A stretch of 64,000 nt of DNA from Hydrogenophaga sp. (GTDB lineage: Bacteria; Pseudomonadota; Gammaproteobacteria; Burkholderiales; Burkholderiaceae_C), in assembly GCF_030651625.1 (NCBI RefSeq), contig NZ_JAUSCF010000035.1, positions 1-64,000 on the forward strand, given 5' to 3'. The translations under genes were made by a program, and so were the position numbers. The notes beneath the pieces were generated by a model that ran no database searches, was not told the origin of the DNA, and was given only the letters and a program-made list of their open reading frames with translations. Within the stretch, counting starts at the first letter, position 1. Each line of letters begins with the position of its first letter. Positions 48,829 through 57,794 of this stretch are shown one piece after another.

Positions 48829-49665
48829 ATGAACTCCAAAACCGTTTGGGTCCGTTGGACCGCTCTGGCCTGTACCCTGGCTCTCGCAGGTTGCGTGACC
48901 CCGGGCGGCGGCACCATCAGCACCGGCACCAGCAGCACCGCCACCACCGGCGCCGCCGCCGGCAGCTCGAGCGTCAACGCCAGCTCCACCCTGGAGCGTT
49001 GCGCCGCTCCGCTTGGCACACTGGCTGTGGACGACGGCCGTGGCAAAGAGTGGTATGGGAGCTTTGGCCGAGAGACCCAGGTCACCACCATCGAGCCGCT
49101 GATCCGTCTGGCCGTGCAGCAGTCCAACTGTTTCGTGATCACCGCCATCGGCAACGCCCGCACCGACAGCCGCATCAGCTCCATCACCGATCGCCAGCGC
49201 AATTCCGGCGAGTTCCGCGCCGGGTCCAACCAGCAGGCAGGTCAGCGCGTGGCGGCCGATTACTACCTTGAGCCTGCTGTCATCATCGACAACGACTCCA
49301 CCGGCGCCATGGCCGGTGCCCTGGGTGGCCTGCTGGGCGCCCGCAACCGCAACCTGGGTGTGATCGCTGGCGGCCTGGAAAGCAAGGCTTCGGTCGTGAC
49401 CATGACGCTGCTGGACATCCGCTCGGGCGTGCAGATCGCGATCTCGGAAGGCAACGCCACCGCCACCAACTATGGTGCGGCGCTGGGTGCTTTCGGCCCC
49501 AGCGCCGGCGGCACCCTGGGTGGCTTCTCGCGCACCCCGGCTGGCAAAGCCACTGTGGCGGCGTTCACAGACGCCTACAACAACATGGTGATTTCCCTGC
49601 GCAACTACAAGGCACAAGATGTCAAGGGCGGCCTGGGCCGTGGTGGTCAACTGAGGGTGAACTGA
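48829..49665 (+). CDS. CsgG/HfaB-like outer-membrane lipoprotein
   Basis: A 278-residue lipoprotein: signal with lipobox TLALAGC (Cys22 or near), a Ser/Thr/Ala-rich linker, then ERCAAPLGTLAVDDG and LIRLAVQQSNCFVITAIGNA. The last region contains AADYYLEPAVIIDNDSTG, then LGGLLGARN and DIRSGVQIAISEG. This is the CsgG family layout (SGEF, ADY..EP, QIAISEG). Relatives form export pores for amyloid fibres or anchor holdfast. A terminator ends the gene. No curli subunit genes are nearby. Confidence 0.75.
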   Translation: MNSKTVWVRWTALACTLALAGCVTPGGGTISTGTSSTATTGAAAGSSSVNASSTLERCAAPLGTLAVDDGRGKEWYGSFGRETQVTTIEPLIRLAVQQSNCFVITAIGNARTDSRISSITDRQRNSGEFRAGSNQQAGQRVAADYYLEPAVIIDNDSTGAMAGALGGLLGARNRNLGVIAGGLESKASVVTMTLLDIRSGVQIAISEGNATATNYGAALGAFGPSAGGTLGGFSRTPAGKATVAAFTDAYNNMVISLRNYKAQDVKGGLGRGGQLRVN

Positions 49666-49760
49666 CCGGCACGCTGCACGGCGCCCCCCAGAAGACGAAG
49701 CCCATGGGGTGGTGGATCCTGGCTCCGGGCGCCTGATGTGAGGACCACGGCCACTTTGAG

Positions 49761-49790
49761 ACAAGGCCTCCTGCGGGAGGCTTTGTTTTT
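49761..49790 (+). terminator. Rho-independent terminator after the CsgG-like gene
   Basis: ACAAGGCCTCC and GGAGGCTTTGT (one G-T pair) with a T run. It sits 130 bp before the end of the converging parB. Confidence 0.8.
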
Positions 49791-49920
49791 GGTTCGCAGG
49801 TCGGACCAACGCCCCCGTCTGCCCTCCTAGCGAGAAGCCTGGCATTGAAGACGCGCAGGCTCCTAGGTCGTTCGAACGAAGCATCCCGCCGAGGGACGCG
49901 CGACACGCCGCGGGAGGGCT

Positions 49921-50847
49921 TCAGCTCTTTCTGAGTTTTTCAATCAACCCGTTGAGTTCGTCCAGCGAACCAAACTGGATCGCAAGCTCGCCCTGCTCTT
50001 CCACCCTGCCGTGGCGCTTGACGCGCTTCTTCACCCGCACCTCCACCTCGGCGGTCAGCAGGTCCGACAGTTCCTCCTCCACGCGTCGGATGTCGCGGGA
50101 TTTGTCTTTTTTGAGCTTCTGCGGTGCCAATGCGAACTCGGCCCCCAGCTTCTTGACCAGGCTTTCGGCTTCGCGCACCGACATTTTCCGGGCTGCGATC
50201 TGGTTGCCTGCGGTGATCTGGCTGGCTTTGTCCAGTGCCAGCAAGGCGCGGGCGTGACCCATGTCGAGGTCACCGGCCATAAGCATGGTCTGGACCGGTT
50301 CGGCCAACTGCAGCAAACGCAACAGATTGCTGGCGGCGCTGCGTGAGCGGCCCACGGCCTGGGCCGCCTGCTCGTGAGTGAGTCCAAACTCCTTCACGAG
50401 ACGTTGCAGACCCTGGGCTTCTTCCAGCGGGTTGAGGTCTTCGCGCTGGATATTCTCGATCAGTGCCATGGCGGCGGCGGCTTCGTCGGGCACGTCGCGC
50501 ACCAGCACCGGCACGCTGTCAAGCCCGGCCAGGCGGGAGGCCCGGAAACGCCGTTCGCCCGCGATGATCTCGTACTTTCCGGCGTTCGCGCCAGCGGCAA
50601 GCCTGCGCACAAGGATGGGCTGCATGATGCCCTGCGCCTTGATGGATTCGGCCAGTTCGTACAGCGCCCCCTCGTCCATGCGGGTGCGCGGCTGGTACAC
50701 ACCTGGCACCAGTTCGGTCAATGCCAGGTTGGTGGGTGTGGCATTGCGCTCGTTTTCCTGCGCATCGGGCGATGCGGCTTCTGCCACTTTGGGTCCCAGC
50801 AAGGCTTCGAGTCCGCGGCCGAGGCCTTTGGGTTTCTTGGTGACCAT
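49921..50847 (-). CDS. parB: Chromosome partitioning protein ParB
   Basis: A 308-residue CTP-dependent parS clamp. The start KKPKGLGRGLEALLG is the N-terminal ParA-stimulating segment; the CTP-binding box is IIAGERRFRASRLAG (near 95-109) with ENIQREDLNPLEEA. The helix-turn-helix is LTHEQAAQAVGRSRSAASNL. The C-terminal dimer domain ends ELNGLIEKLRKS. With parA and several parS sites it segregates the origin. The ATG at 50847 fits the family. It is the last gene of the mnmG-rsmG-lysE-parA-hydrolase-parB operon. Confidence 0.96.
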   Translation of the reverse strand: MVTKKPKGLGRGLEALLGPKVAEAASPDAQENERNATPTNLALTELVPGVYQPRTRMDEGALYELAESIKAQGIMQPILVRRLAAGANAGKYEIIAGERRFRASRLAGLDSVPVLVRDVPDEAAAAMALIENIQREDLNPLEEAQGLQRLVKEFGLTHEQAAQAVGRSRSAASNLLRLLQLAEPVQTMLMAGDLDMGHARALLALDKASQITAGNQIAARKMSVREAESLVKKLGAEFALAPQKLKKDKSRDIRRVEEELSDLLTAEVEVRVKKRVKRHGRVEEQGELAIQFGSLDELNGLIEKLRKS

Positions 50848-50854
50848 GGTGCTT

Positions 50855-51400
50855 TCAGTCTTTCTTGGCAATCAGATTGTTGAGGAGTTCCTGGCCTTCG
50901 AGCCAGTCGGCCAACCCCGATTCGGCATTGATGTGCCCTCGGTCACCGAGATCGATGAAGCGTGATCCCCACGCTGCAGCGAACGCCTCGGCTCGCCCGT
51001 AACTGCAGTACGGGTCGTTCCGGCTGCCCACCAGCACACTGGCGAAAGGCAGGGTTTGCATGTGAATCGGCGACCAGCTCGGCAACAGAGGTCGCATGTC
51101 TTCTCGCTCCGCATCACCCGGCGCCACGAGCAAGGCGGCCTTCACGCGGGTCGTGTTTTTCGAATGCGCCGCCCAGGCCACCACATGCAGGCACCCCAGG
51201 CTGTGCGCCACCAGCACCGCTGGTTCGTCACAGGTCAGCAGCACCTCCTCCAGCCGCGCGATCCAGTCGCCCCGGCGCGGGCGCATCCAGTCGTGTTGGT
51301 CCACGCGGCGGTAGCCGTGCTGTGTTTCCCACTGGCTCTGCCAGTGGTCCGGACCGCTGTCTTTCCACCCGGGGAGAATGAGGACATTGTGAGGTTTCAC
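50855..51400 (-). CDS. RBBP9/YdeN-type alpha/beta hydrolase
   Basis: A 181-residue serine hydrolase. ILPGWKDSGPDHWQSQWE is the family start, nucleophile AHSLGC, Asp in SRNDPYC and His in RGHINAESG complete the triad. Proteins of this family commonly sit between parA and parB in Burkholderiales, with no known role in partitioning. The most likely start is GTG at 51400, inside the parS-like palindrome; TTG 51409 or an upstream ATG would overlap parA. The end is 7 bp before parB. Confidence 0.82.
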   Translation of the reverse strand: MKPHNVLILPGWKDSGPDHWQSQWETQHGYRRVDQHDWMRPRRGDWIARLEEVLLTCDEPAVLVAHSLGCLHVVAWAAHSKNTTRVKAALLVAPGDAEREDMRPLLPSWSPIHMQTLPFASVLVGSRNDPYCSYGRAEAFAAAWGSRFIDLGDRGHINAESGLADWLEGQELLNNLIAKKD

Positions 51401-51408
51401 GTGAAACA
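51393..51408. promoter_or_regulatory. parS-like site 1
   Basis: GGTTTCACGTGAAACA matches the consensus TGTTTCACGTGAAACA in 15 of 16 positions. It spans the start codon of the hydrolase gene. Confidence 0.75.
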
Positions 51409-51416
51409 ATCCACCC

Positions 51417-52187
51417 TCACATCTTCTGGATGCGTTCGACCATCTCGCCAGCAAAACCGATGAACGCCTGGCTGCCGCGCGCTGAGGGGTCGAAGATCAC
51501 GCCAGGCAGTCCGTAGCTCGGGGCCTCTGCCAGTCGCACGTTGCGCGGGATGACGGTGTCAAACACCTTCTCGCCAAAGTGCGCCTTGAGCTGGTCGCTG
51601 ACCTGCGACTGCAGGGTGATGCGGGGGTCGAACATCACGCGCAGCAGACCGATGATCTGCAGGTCCTTGTTGAGGTTGGCATGCACCTGCTTGATGGTGT
51701 TGACCAGATCGGTCAGTCCTTCCAGCGCAAAATATTCACACTGCATGGGCACGATCACCCCATGCGCCGAACACAGGCCATTGAGGGTGAGCATGCTCAG
51801 GCTGGGCGGGCAGTCGATGAGCACGAAGTCGTAGTCGGCATCCACGGCAGCCAGCGCCTGCTTCAGGCGACGTTCGCGGCGCTCCACGTCCACCAGCTCC
51901 ACCTCGGCACCCGCCAGCTCGCGGTTGGCTCCCAGCACGTGGTAACCGCACTTCTCCGAATAAACTGCAGCTTCACTCACCAGGGCAGATTCGAGCAGCA
52001 CGTCGTAAACCGAGAGGGCCATGCTGCGCTTGTCCACGCCCGAGCCCATGGTGGCGTTGCCTTGGGGGTCCAGATCCACCATCAGCACGCGTTGGCCAAT
52101 TTTGGACAGGCCTGCGGCCAGGTTGACGGTGGTGGTGGTCTTGCCTACGCCCCCCTTCTGGTTGGCGACACAGAAAATCTTGGCCAT
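51417..52187 (-). CDS. parA: Chromosome partitioning ATPase ParA (Soj)
   Basis: 256 residues. Deviant Walker A NQKGGVGKTTTTVNLAAG at 9-26 with signature Lys11, Walker A' at LMVDLDPQGNATMGSG, and Walker B at FVLIDCPPSLSMLTLNG. It makes ATP-dependent gradients that pull ParB-parS complexes apart. The start MAKIFCVANQ at 52187 is the family start; the upstream in-frame extension is not real. Confidence 0.97.
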   Translation of the reverse strand: MAKIFCVANQKGGVGKTTTTVNLAAGLSKIGQRVLMVDLDPQGNATMGSGVDKRSMALSVYDVLLESALVSEAAVYSEKCGYHVLGANRELAGAEVELVDVERRERRLKQALAAVDADYDFVLIDCPPSLSMLTLNGLCSAHGVIVPMQCEYFALEGLTDLVNTIKQVHANLNKDLQIIGLLRVMFDPRITLQSQVSDQLKAHFGEKVFDTVIPRNVRLAEAPSYGLPGVIFDPSARGSQAFIGFAGEMVERIQKM

Positions 52188-52272
52188 CAGGCAAGTCCTC
52201 GCGATCCACAGCAGCGCTTGTGGGCGCCTGGGACGGCGGCTGTGGAATCCGGTGCTTGCATGGGTTGCGTGC

Positions 52273-52887
52273 TCATTTCGAAAGTGCCAGCTTGATGCCA
52301 AAACCAATGAGGAAGACTCCGGCGATTTTTTCAAGCGAGCGGCCAATCACTGGTCGGGCCCGCATGCGTTCGGCCAGGAAATGGGTGAGAAGCACCGCCG
52401 TCAACCCGTAGAAGAAGGTAAGCACGGCCACCGTGGCCGCCATGGCGCCAAAAGTGATCAGGCCCTGGTGGCGGGCCGGGTCCACAAACAACGGGAAGAA
52501 GGCCATGTAGAACACGATGGCCTTGGGATTGAGCAAAGTGATGGCCAACCCTTGCTGGAAATACTGGCGTGGGCGGATGTTGAGCACCGGTGCGTCACCG
52601 GGCTTCGCCGTCATCATCTTGAAGCCGAGCCAGGCCAGATAACCGGCACCCAGCCACTGTACAGCGCTGAATGCCGCAGGATAGGTGGTCAGCAGCGCCG
52701 CCACACCGGCCACCGCCATCCACATCAACACCTGATCCCCTGCGATCACCCCCAGCGTCGCCGCCAGCCCGCCGCGCACGCCACCCTTGCCGGTGGACGT
52801 GATGAGGGCCAGGTTGCCTGGGCCCGGAATGGCCAGAAACACGACAATGGCGACGACAAAAGCGCCGTAATCAGCAACACCCAGCAT
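52273..52887 (-). CDS. LysE/RhtB-family amino-acid exporter
   Basis: A 204-residue inner-membrane exporter with six TM helices: FVVAIVVFLAIPGPGNLALI (TM1), GLAATLGVIAGDQVLMWMA (TM2), GLAITLLNPKAIVFYMAFFP (TM4). This is the homoserine/threonine/leucine exporter family. It lies between rsmG and parA in the same orientation, an arrangement shared by many Comamonadaceae. Confidence 0.93.
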   Translation of the reverse strand: MLGVADYGAFVVAIVVFLAIPGPGNLALITSTGKGGVRGGLAATLGVIAGDQVLMWMAVAGVAALLTTYPAAFSAVQWLGAGYLAWLGFKMMTAKPGDAPVLNIRPRQYFQQGLAITLLNPKAIVFYMAFFPLFVDPARHQGLITFGAMAATVAVLTFFYGLTAVLLTHFLAERMRARPVIGRSLEKIAGVFLIGFGIKLALSK

Positions 52888-52953
52888 GGAATGCCCCCAG
52901 AAGTGAAGGGTCGAGTTTACGTGAAGGGCTGGCGGGCGAGCCGGGTGTGACGG

Positions 52954-53649
52954 TCAAGCGACAGCGGGGGCGCCGGGCTTCATCCACACAATGCAGCGTT
53001 CAGCCGCCAGGCCGGGTACATGAAGTTGTTCCACGTGGAACACGTCAACGTCAGGGGCTTCTGCGGCCAGGGTCGTCAGTTCATCAAGCGGGTGCTTGCC
53101 CTTCATGGCCATCCACACACCACCCGGGTACAAAGCGCCCTGCGACCAGTGTACGAAGTCCACCAGTGAGGCAAAAGCACGCGAACACACCACATCGAAC
53201 CCCTGTCCTGCCATGGCATTCAGACTTTCCACTCGGGCATGCACGCCGCGCAGATTGGGCAGCTTCAGCGTGGCAGCCACCTGCTGGATGAACGCCGCCT
53301 TCTTGGCCACAGTGTCGACGCAGGTCACGTTGATCCAGGGACAGGCCACGGCAATCACCACACCAGGCAGACCACCGCCGGAACCCACATCGAGCAACTG
53401 TACCGTTCGTTCGCCCACCTGGCGCACCAGAGGCTCGATCGCGGACAGACTGTCGAGCAGGTGATGGGTCATCATCTCGGCCGGGTCGCGCACCGCTGTG
53501 AGGTTGTAGACCTTGTTCCATTTCTGCAGCAATCCCAGGTAGGCCATCAAGGCGTCGACCTGAGGGTCACCCAGACGAAGCCCCAACGCCTGCAACCCGC
53601 CCACCAACACCTCCCGACTGGCGCCGGACACACCCATGTCCTGATTCAT
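52954..53649 (-). CDS. rsmG: 16S rRNA (guanine-N7)-methyltransferase RsmG
   Basis: 231 residues. It methylates G527 of 16S rRNA. SAM motif [20 protein letters not shown] near 85-104; earlier [20 protein letters not shown] and [13 protein letters not shown] are diagnostic. The start overlaps the mnmG stop (ATGA). A parS-like palindrome lies inside its 3' end. Confidence 0.96.
   Translation of the reverse strand: MNQDMGVSGASREVLVGGLQALGLRLGDPQVDALMAYLGLLQKWNKVYNLTAVRDPAEMMTHHLLDSLSAIEPLVRQVGERTVQLLDVGSGGGLPGVVIAVACPWINVTCVDTVAKKAAFIQQVAATLKLPNLRGVHARVESLNAMAGQGFDVVCSRAFASLVDFVHWSQGALYPGGVWMAMKGKHPLDELTTLAAEAPDVDVFHVEQLHVPGLAAERCIVWMKPGAPAVA
53027..53042. promoter_or_regulatory. parS-like site 2 (perfect palindrome variant)
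   Basis: TGTTCCACGTGGAACA is a 16-bp perfect palindrome that differs symmetrically from the consensus (CC/GG for TC/GA). It is inside rsmG. Confidence 0.65.
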
Positions 53650-55622
53650 GCCGACGACCCTTCGGTCTCGACCGCCACGGTGGCAAATCCCTTGAAGCCC
53701 CCCTTCTTCAGGTGGATCAACAGCAGCGAGATGCTGGCCGGCGTGATACCGGAAATACGTGAGGCCTGTCCCAGGGTTTCAGGACGGTGCTGGGCCAGCT
53801 TCTGGCGTGCCTCGAACGACAGGGCCTTGACCTGCAGATAGTCCAGATCAGCTGGCAACTTCAGCCCCTCGTAATGCGATGCACGCTCCACATCGCTCTT
53901 CTGCCGGTCGATATAGCCTGCGTATTTGGCCGCAATCTCCACCTGCTCCACCACCGGCTCCAGCAGATCACCGAGTGTTTCACGTGAAACATCGGAACCG
54001 ATGTACTTGCCACCATCCAGCCCCACCAGCGCGGCATAGGGCACACCCGGTCGGCGCAGCAGATCGAACAGGTTGTGCTCGTGTTCAATCGCCTTGCCCA
54101 GTACCCGCTCCGACTCGGCCGCCGGAAGAATTCGGGGATTGACCCAGGTGGCCTTCAGCCGCTCGGTTTCCTTTGCCACCGCATCGCGCTTGCGACTGAA
54201 CGCATCCCACCGGGCATCGTCCACCAGGCCCAGCGTCCGCCCCGTTTCGGTCAGTCGCATGTCGGCGTTGTCCTCGCGCAGCTGCAACCGGAACTCGGCC
54301 CGGCTGGTGAACATGCGGTAGGGCTCTGTCACGCCCTGGGTCACCAGATCATCCACCAGCACACCCAAGTAGGCCTCGTCGCGGCGCGGCAACCACGCCG
54401 CTTCGCCCTTGACCTGCAACGCGGCGTTAAGCCCGGCGAACAGGCCCTGGGCCGCCGCCTCTTCGTAACCGGTGGTGCCGTTGATCTGACCGGCGAAGAA
54501 CAGCCCCTGGATTTGCCTGGTCTCGAAACTGCTCTTGAGCGAGCGAGGGTCGAAATAGTCGTATTCGATGGCGTAGCCCGGGCGCAGGATGTGCGCATTC
54601 TCCAGCCCCGCCATGCTGCGCACCAGCGCGTACTGGACGTCGAATGGCAAGCTGGTGCTGATGCCATTGGGGTAGACCTCGTGCGTCGTCAAACCCTCCG
54701 GTTCCAGAAAGATCTGGTGGCTGTCCTTGTCGGCAAACCGGTTCACCTTGTCTTCCACACTCGGGCAATAGCGCGGGCCCACGCCCTCGATCTTGCCGGT
54801 GAACATGGGGCTGCGGTCAAAACCCGAGCGGATGATCTCGTGCGTGCGTTCGTTGGTGTGCGTGATCCAGCAGGGCACCTGTTGCGGGTGCATGGCCGTG
54901 CTGCCCATGAAGCTGAACACGGGCACCGGGCGATCGGGGTTCAGGCCGCCAGGCACGCCGTCGCCAGGTTGTTCCAGGCATCTGGAATAGTCAATGCTGC
55001 GGCCATCCAGACGCGGAGGTGTTCCAGTTTTCAGGCGCGCCTGAGGCAGCTTCAACTCTTTGAGCCGTGCCGACAAACTCACCGCTGGCGGGTCCCCGGC
55101 CCTGCCGGCGCTGTAGTTGTTCAGCCCGACATGGATCTTGCCATCGAGGAAGGTGCCGGCCGTCAGCACCACCGTCCGGCTGCGGAAACGGATACCCACT
55201 TGTGTGACCGCCCCCACCACCCGGTCACCCTCCACCATCAGGTCGTCCACCGCCTGCTGGAACAGCCACAGCCTGGGCTGGTTTTCCAGCATCCGGCGGA
55301 TGGCGGCCTTGTACAGAATGCGGTCTGCCTGGGCCCGGGTGGCGCGCACGGCCGGGCCCTTGCTGCTGTTGAGAATGCGGAACTGGATGCCCCCTTCGTC
55401 GGTGGCCAGCGCCATCGCACCGCCCAGTGCGTCCACCTCCTTCACCAGGTGTCCCTTGCCAATGCCGCCAATGCTGGGGTTGCAACTCATCTGGCCCAGG
55501 GTTTCGATGTTGTGGGTCAGCAGCAGCGTGGTGCAACCCATGCGGGCTGCAGCCAGCGCCGCTTCCGTGCCGGCGTGACCGCCACCAACAACGATGACGT
55601 CAAATTCCTGTGGGTACAACAT
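53646..55622 (-). CDS. mnmG: tRNA uridine-5-carboxymethylaminomethyl modification enzyme MnmG
   Basis: 658 residues; with MnmE it modifies U34 of several tRNAs. FAD-binding [20 protein letters not shown] at 9-28, signature [20 protein letters not shown], and second motif [20 protein letters not shown]. The start at 55622 gives the usual length. It is the first gene of the leftward operon; a parS-like site lies 60 bp upstream of it. Confidence 0.97.
   Translation of the reverse strand: MLYPQEFDVIVVGGGHAGTEAALAAARMGCTTLLLTHNIETLGQMSCNPSIGGIGKGHLVKEVDALGGAMALATDEGGIQFRILNSSKGPAVRATRAQADRILYKAAIRRMLENQPRLWLFQQAVDDLMVEGDRVVGAVTQVGIRFRSRTVVLTAGTFLDGKIHVGLNNYSAGRAGDPPAVSLSARLKELKLPQARLKTGTPPRLDGRSIDYSRCLEQPGDGVPGGLNPDRPVPVFSFMGSTAMHPQQVPCWITHTNERTHEIIRSGFDRSPMFTGKIEGVGPRYCPSVEDKVNRFADKDSHQIFLEPEGLTTHEVYPNGISTSLPFDVQYALVRSMAGLENAHILRPGYAIEYDYFDPRSLKSSFETRQIQGLFFAGQINGTTGYEEAAAQGLFAGLNAALQVKGEAAWLPRRDEAYLGVLVDDLVTQGVTEPYRMFTSRAEFRLQLREDNADMRLTETGRTLGLVDDARWDAFSRKRDAVAKETERLKATWVNPRILPAAESERVLGKAIEHEHNLFDLLRRPGVPYAALVGLDGGKYIGSDVSRETLGDLLEPVVEQVEIAAKYAGYIDRQKSDVERASHYEGLKLPADLDYLQVKALSFEARQKLAQHRPETLGQASRISGITPASISLLLIHLKKGGFKGFATVAVETEGSSA
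53976..53991. promoter_or_regulatory. parS site 3 (perfect consensus)
   Basis: TGTTTCACGTGAAACA matches the bacterial chromosomal parS consensus exactly. It is inside mnmG. Confidence 0.88.
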
Positions 55623-55677
55623 GGCTGGTGCTCCAGGGCGCCGCTGTTCGCGGTGGCCCGATAGGCAAAAAGGACGG

Positions 55678-55693
55678 TGTTTCACGTGAAACC
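55678..55693. promoter_or_regulatory. parS-like site 4
   Basis: TGTTTCACGTGAAACC, 15 of 16 matches, in the gap between the mnmG start and the FMN reductase gene. Confidence 0.75.
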
Positions 55694-55839
55694 TTTGCAG
55701 CCACACCGGGTGGCCCGGGCGGGCAACCTGCAATTGTCCCACCATTGCCTTCTGGCCGTGCACGGCCAGCCGGACATGACGGTCGTCTGCTCCGTGTTTA
55801 CGCAGGAAACCTGTGTCGAGTCGATGCCAGAATGCGGGC

Positions 55840-56427
55840 ATGAGCACACCCATTCCCCTCCTCGTCTTCGCGGGCAGCACCCGCACCGAATCCTGGAACC
55901 GCCGCCTCGCCGGTGCGGTCGCTCAAATGGCCACCGCCGAAGGCGCTCACACCACCCGGCTGGAACTGGCCGACTTCGACGTGCCGATGTACAACGCCGA
56001 TCTGGAAGCCAGAGGCACCCCACGCGACGTGGTTCGGCTCAAGGAGATCTTTCACGCCCACCCTGCCTGGATCATCTGCTCACCCGAATACAACGGCAGC
56101 TACACCGGCCTGCTGAAGAACACCATCGACTGGGTCTCCAGCCCCATCAAGGGCGACCCCGACTGGTGCAGCGGCACCAAGCCCTTCGACGGCAAGGTGG
56201 TGGGACTGCTGGCCACCTCACCTGGTGCACTGGGCGGCGTGCGCAGCCTCAGCCACCTGACACCGCTGCTGATGAACCTGCAATGCTGGGTGACTCCGCG
56301 TCAGTACGCCCTGCCCCGCGCCGGCGAAGCATTCGACCCGGACGGTTCGCTCGCCACCGAAGCGCACCGCAATGCGGTGCACGGCGTGGTGCAGCAAGTG
56401 CTCTGGGCAGCTCAAAGGTTCGCATGA
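55840..56427 (+). CDS. NADPH-dependent FMN reductase
   Basis: A 195-residue flavodoxin-like oxidoreductase: [20 protein letters not shown] (FMN phosphate loop) at the start, [20 protein letters not shown] near 82-101 with IDWVSS, and [20 protein letters not shown]. It reduces flavin, quinone or azo compounds with NADPH. The ATG at 55840 fits the family. It is divergent from mnmG. Confidence 0.9.
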   Translation: MSTPIPLLVFAGSTRTESWNRRLAGAVAQMATAEGAHTTRLELADFDVPMYNADLEARGTPRDVVRLKEIFHAHPAWIICSPEYNGSYTGLLKNTIDWVSSPIKGDPDWCSGTKPFDGKVVGLLATSPGALGGVRSLSHLTPLLMNLQCWVTPRQYALPRAGEAFDPDGSLATEAHRNAVHGVVQQVLWAAQRFA

Positions 56428-56445
56428 GTCCGGACCCCTGTTGAC

Positions 56446-56712
56446 ATGGATTGCCGACCGGGTTGTGCAGCCTGCTGCATCGCGCCTTCGATTTCCAGCC
56501 CCATGCCTGGCCTGCCAGATGGCAAGCCCGCGGGAATGCCTTGTCCGCACCTGGACGAATCACGGAAATGCCGACTCTTCGGCTTGCCTGCACGACCGGC
56601 CGTGTGCGCTTCACTGCGCCCACACCGGGAGATGTGCGGTGAACACCGCACCCATGCGCTGCACTATTTGAAGCAGCTGGAGCGCGCTACCCGGCCTTGT
56701 CAGGGCAAATGA
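56446..56712 (+). CDS. YkgJ-family cysteine-cluster protein
   Basis: 88 residues with the CxxxCxxCC start (MDCRPGCAACC), PCPHLDESRKCRLFGLPARP, and further Cys, giving nine Cys in all. The family probably binds zinc or an iron-sulfur cluster; the function is unknown. It starts 18 bp after the FMN reductase stop. The last 26 bp overlap the 3' end of the converging hydrolase gene. Confidence 0.85.
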   Translation: MDCRPGCAACCIAPSISSPMPGLPDGKPAGMPCPHLDESRKCRLFGLPARPAVCASLRPHREMCGEHRTHALHYLKQLERATRPCQGK

Positions 56713-57601
56713 ATTGCAACACGCTGCGAGCGGCAACGTCCTCCAGCGCCTCGGGCAGGATGTGCCCCATGTCCAGCACCTCCAGTTTCGCCCCCGGAAT
56801 CAGATGGGCCAGTGCCTCCCCATGGGGCAATGGAAGGCAAGGATCGTGTGCCCCGTGCAGCACGAGGGTCGGCACGCGCAGATCCGGCAACCAAGCTGTG
56901 CGCGGCGGAGACAGGCCCACCGCTTGGGCATGCCGCAGCGCAACTTCAGGTCGGTGCCCATTGGCCAGGGCCTGGCGCATCTGGGTCCGAACCCGGTCAT
57001 GCGGAAACGGCCACGAACCGCCGTGGAAAATCTCCCAGCCCAGTACCGCGCTGTCTTCGGGCGAGGACTTCCCCGCCTGCGCCGACAGCGCCCACAGCCG
57101 CTCGACAAATCCCGGTGCCGGCCCCGGCAAATCGGCATCGGGGGCTGGCCGCCCCATCACGCCCGCCATGTAGGGCCGGTGGTCGGCCGTGCTGCCGAGC
57201 AGCACCAGGTGACTCACCCGCTGCGGGGCGCCTCGAGCCAACTGCTGCGCAATGTAGCCACCCATCGACCAGCCCACCACCGCCACCCGACCCAGCCCCC
57301 AGGCGTCCAGCACGCGCAAGCCGTCCGAGGTGAATGCATCCAGGGTGTAAGGCGGCCGCGCCGGGTCGCTGACAAACGAGCGTCCGGTGTCCCGGTGGTC
57401 GTACCGCAGCACACGACAGCCACCCTCCACCAGCGCCCGAACAAACCCCGGTGGCCACACCAATCCCGGATTCATCGCCCCCATGATCAGCAACACCGGC
57501 AAGCCATCGACGGGGCCAGTGGCTTCGCTCCAGAGCACACCCTCGCCCGGTACGATCACGGTGCGGTTTTCCCAGGACAAAGAATCGAAGTGGTCGGTCA
57601 T
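56687..57601 (-). CDS. Alpha/beta hydrolase
   Basis: A 304-residue esterase- or lipase-type hydrolase. Nucleophile VVGWSMGGYIAQQLA, Asp in VLHGAHDPCLPLPHG and His in DMGHILPE complete the triad; YDHRDTGRSFVSD is the typical block before the lid. The substrate is unknown. The start MTDHFDSLSW was chosen; the upstream in-frame residues cover a hairpin region. Confidence 0.87.
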   Translation of the reverse strand: MTDHFDSLSWENRTVIVPGEGVLWSEATGPVDGLPVLLIMGAMNPGLVWPPGFVRALVEGGCRVLRYDHRDTGRSFVSDPARPPYTLDAFTSDGLRVLDAWGLGRVAVVGWSMGGYIAQQLARGAPQRVSHLVLLGSTADHRPYMAGVMGRPAPDADLPGPAPGFVERLWALSAQAGKSSPEDSAVLGWEIFHGGSWPFPHDRVRTQMRQALANGHRPEVALRHAQAVGLSPPRTAWLPDLRVPTLVLHGAHDPCLPLPHGEALAHLIPGAKLEVLDMGHILPEALEDVAARSVLQFICPDKAG

Positions 57602-57626
57602 GACTGTGTTTGTACCAGCACCATGC

Positions 57627-57650
57627 AAAAGGCCCGCACGAGGCGGGCCT
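57627..57650 (-). terminator. Minus-strand hairpin terminator upstream of the hydrolase
   Basis: AGGCCCGC-N5-GCGGGCCT followed on the minus strand by TTTTG. It would stop transcripts coming from the YceI operon. Confidence 0.6.
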
Positions 57651-57724
57651 GATGGCCAGGAAAAACGGGGTGCGCCCGATGGCTGCGGCCTCTTCATGAA
57701 ACAGAAGCCACCTCACCCAAAGAG

Positions 57725-57757
57725 CCCCTCACCCCACCCTCTCCCCAGAGGGCAGAG
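57725..57757. repeat. CCCTCACCCCACCCTCTCC dispersed repeat
   Basis: Reverse-oriented relative of the hairpin element at 24370-24405. Confidence 0.55.
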
Positions 57758-57794
57758 GGAGAAAGAAACTCCCCTTCCGGAGCGCAATTCCTTG

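Noticed and set aside
54075..55664. A 529-codon plus-strand frame opposite mnmG
   Set aside because: Antisense to a highly conserved gene and without domain or start signal.
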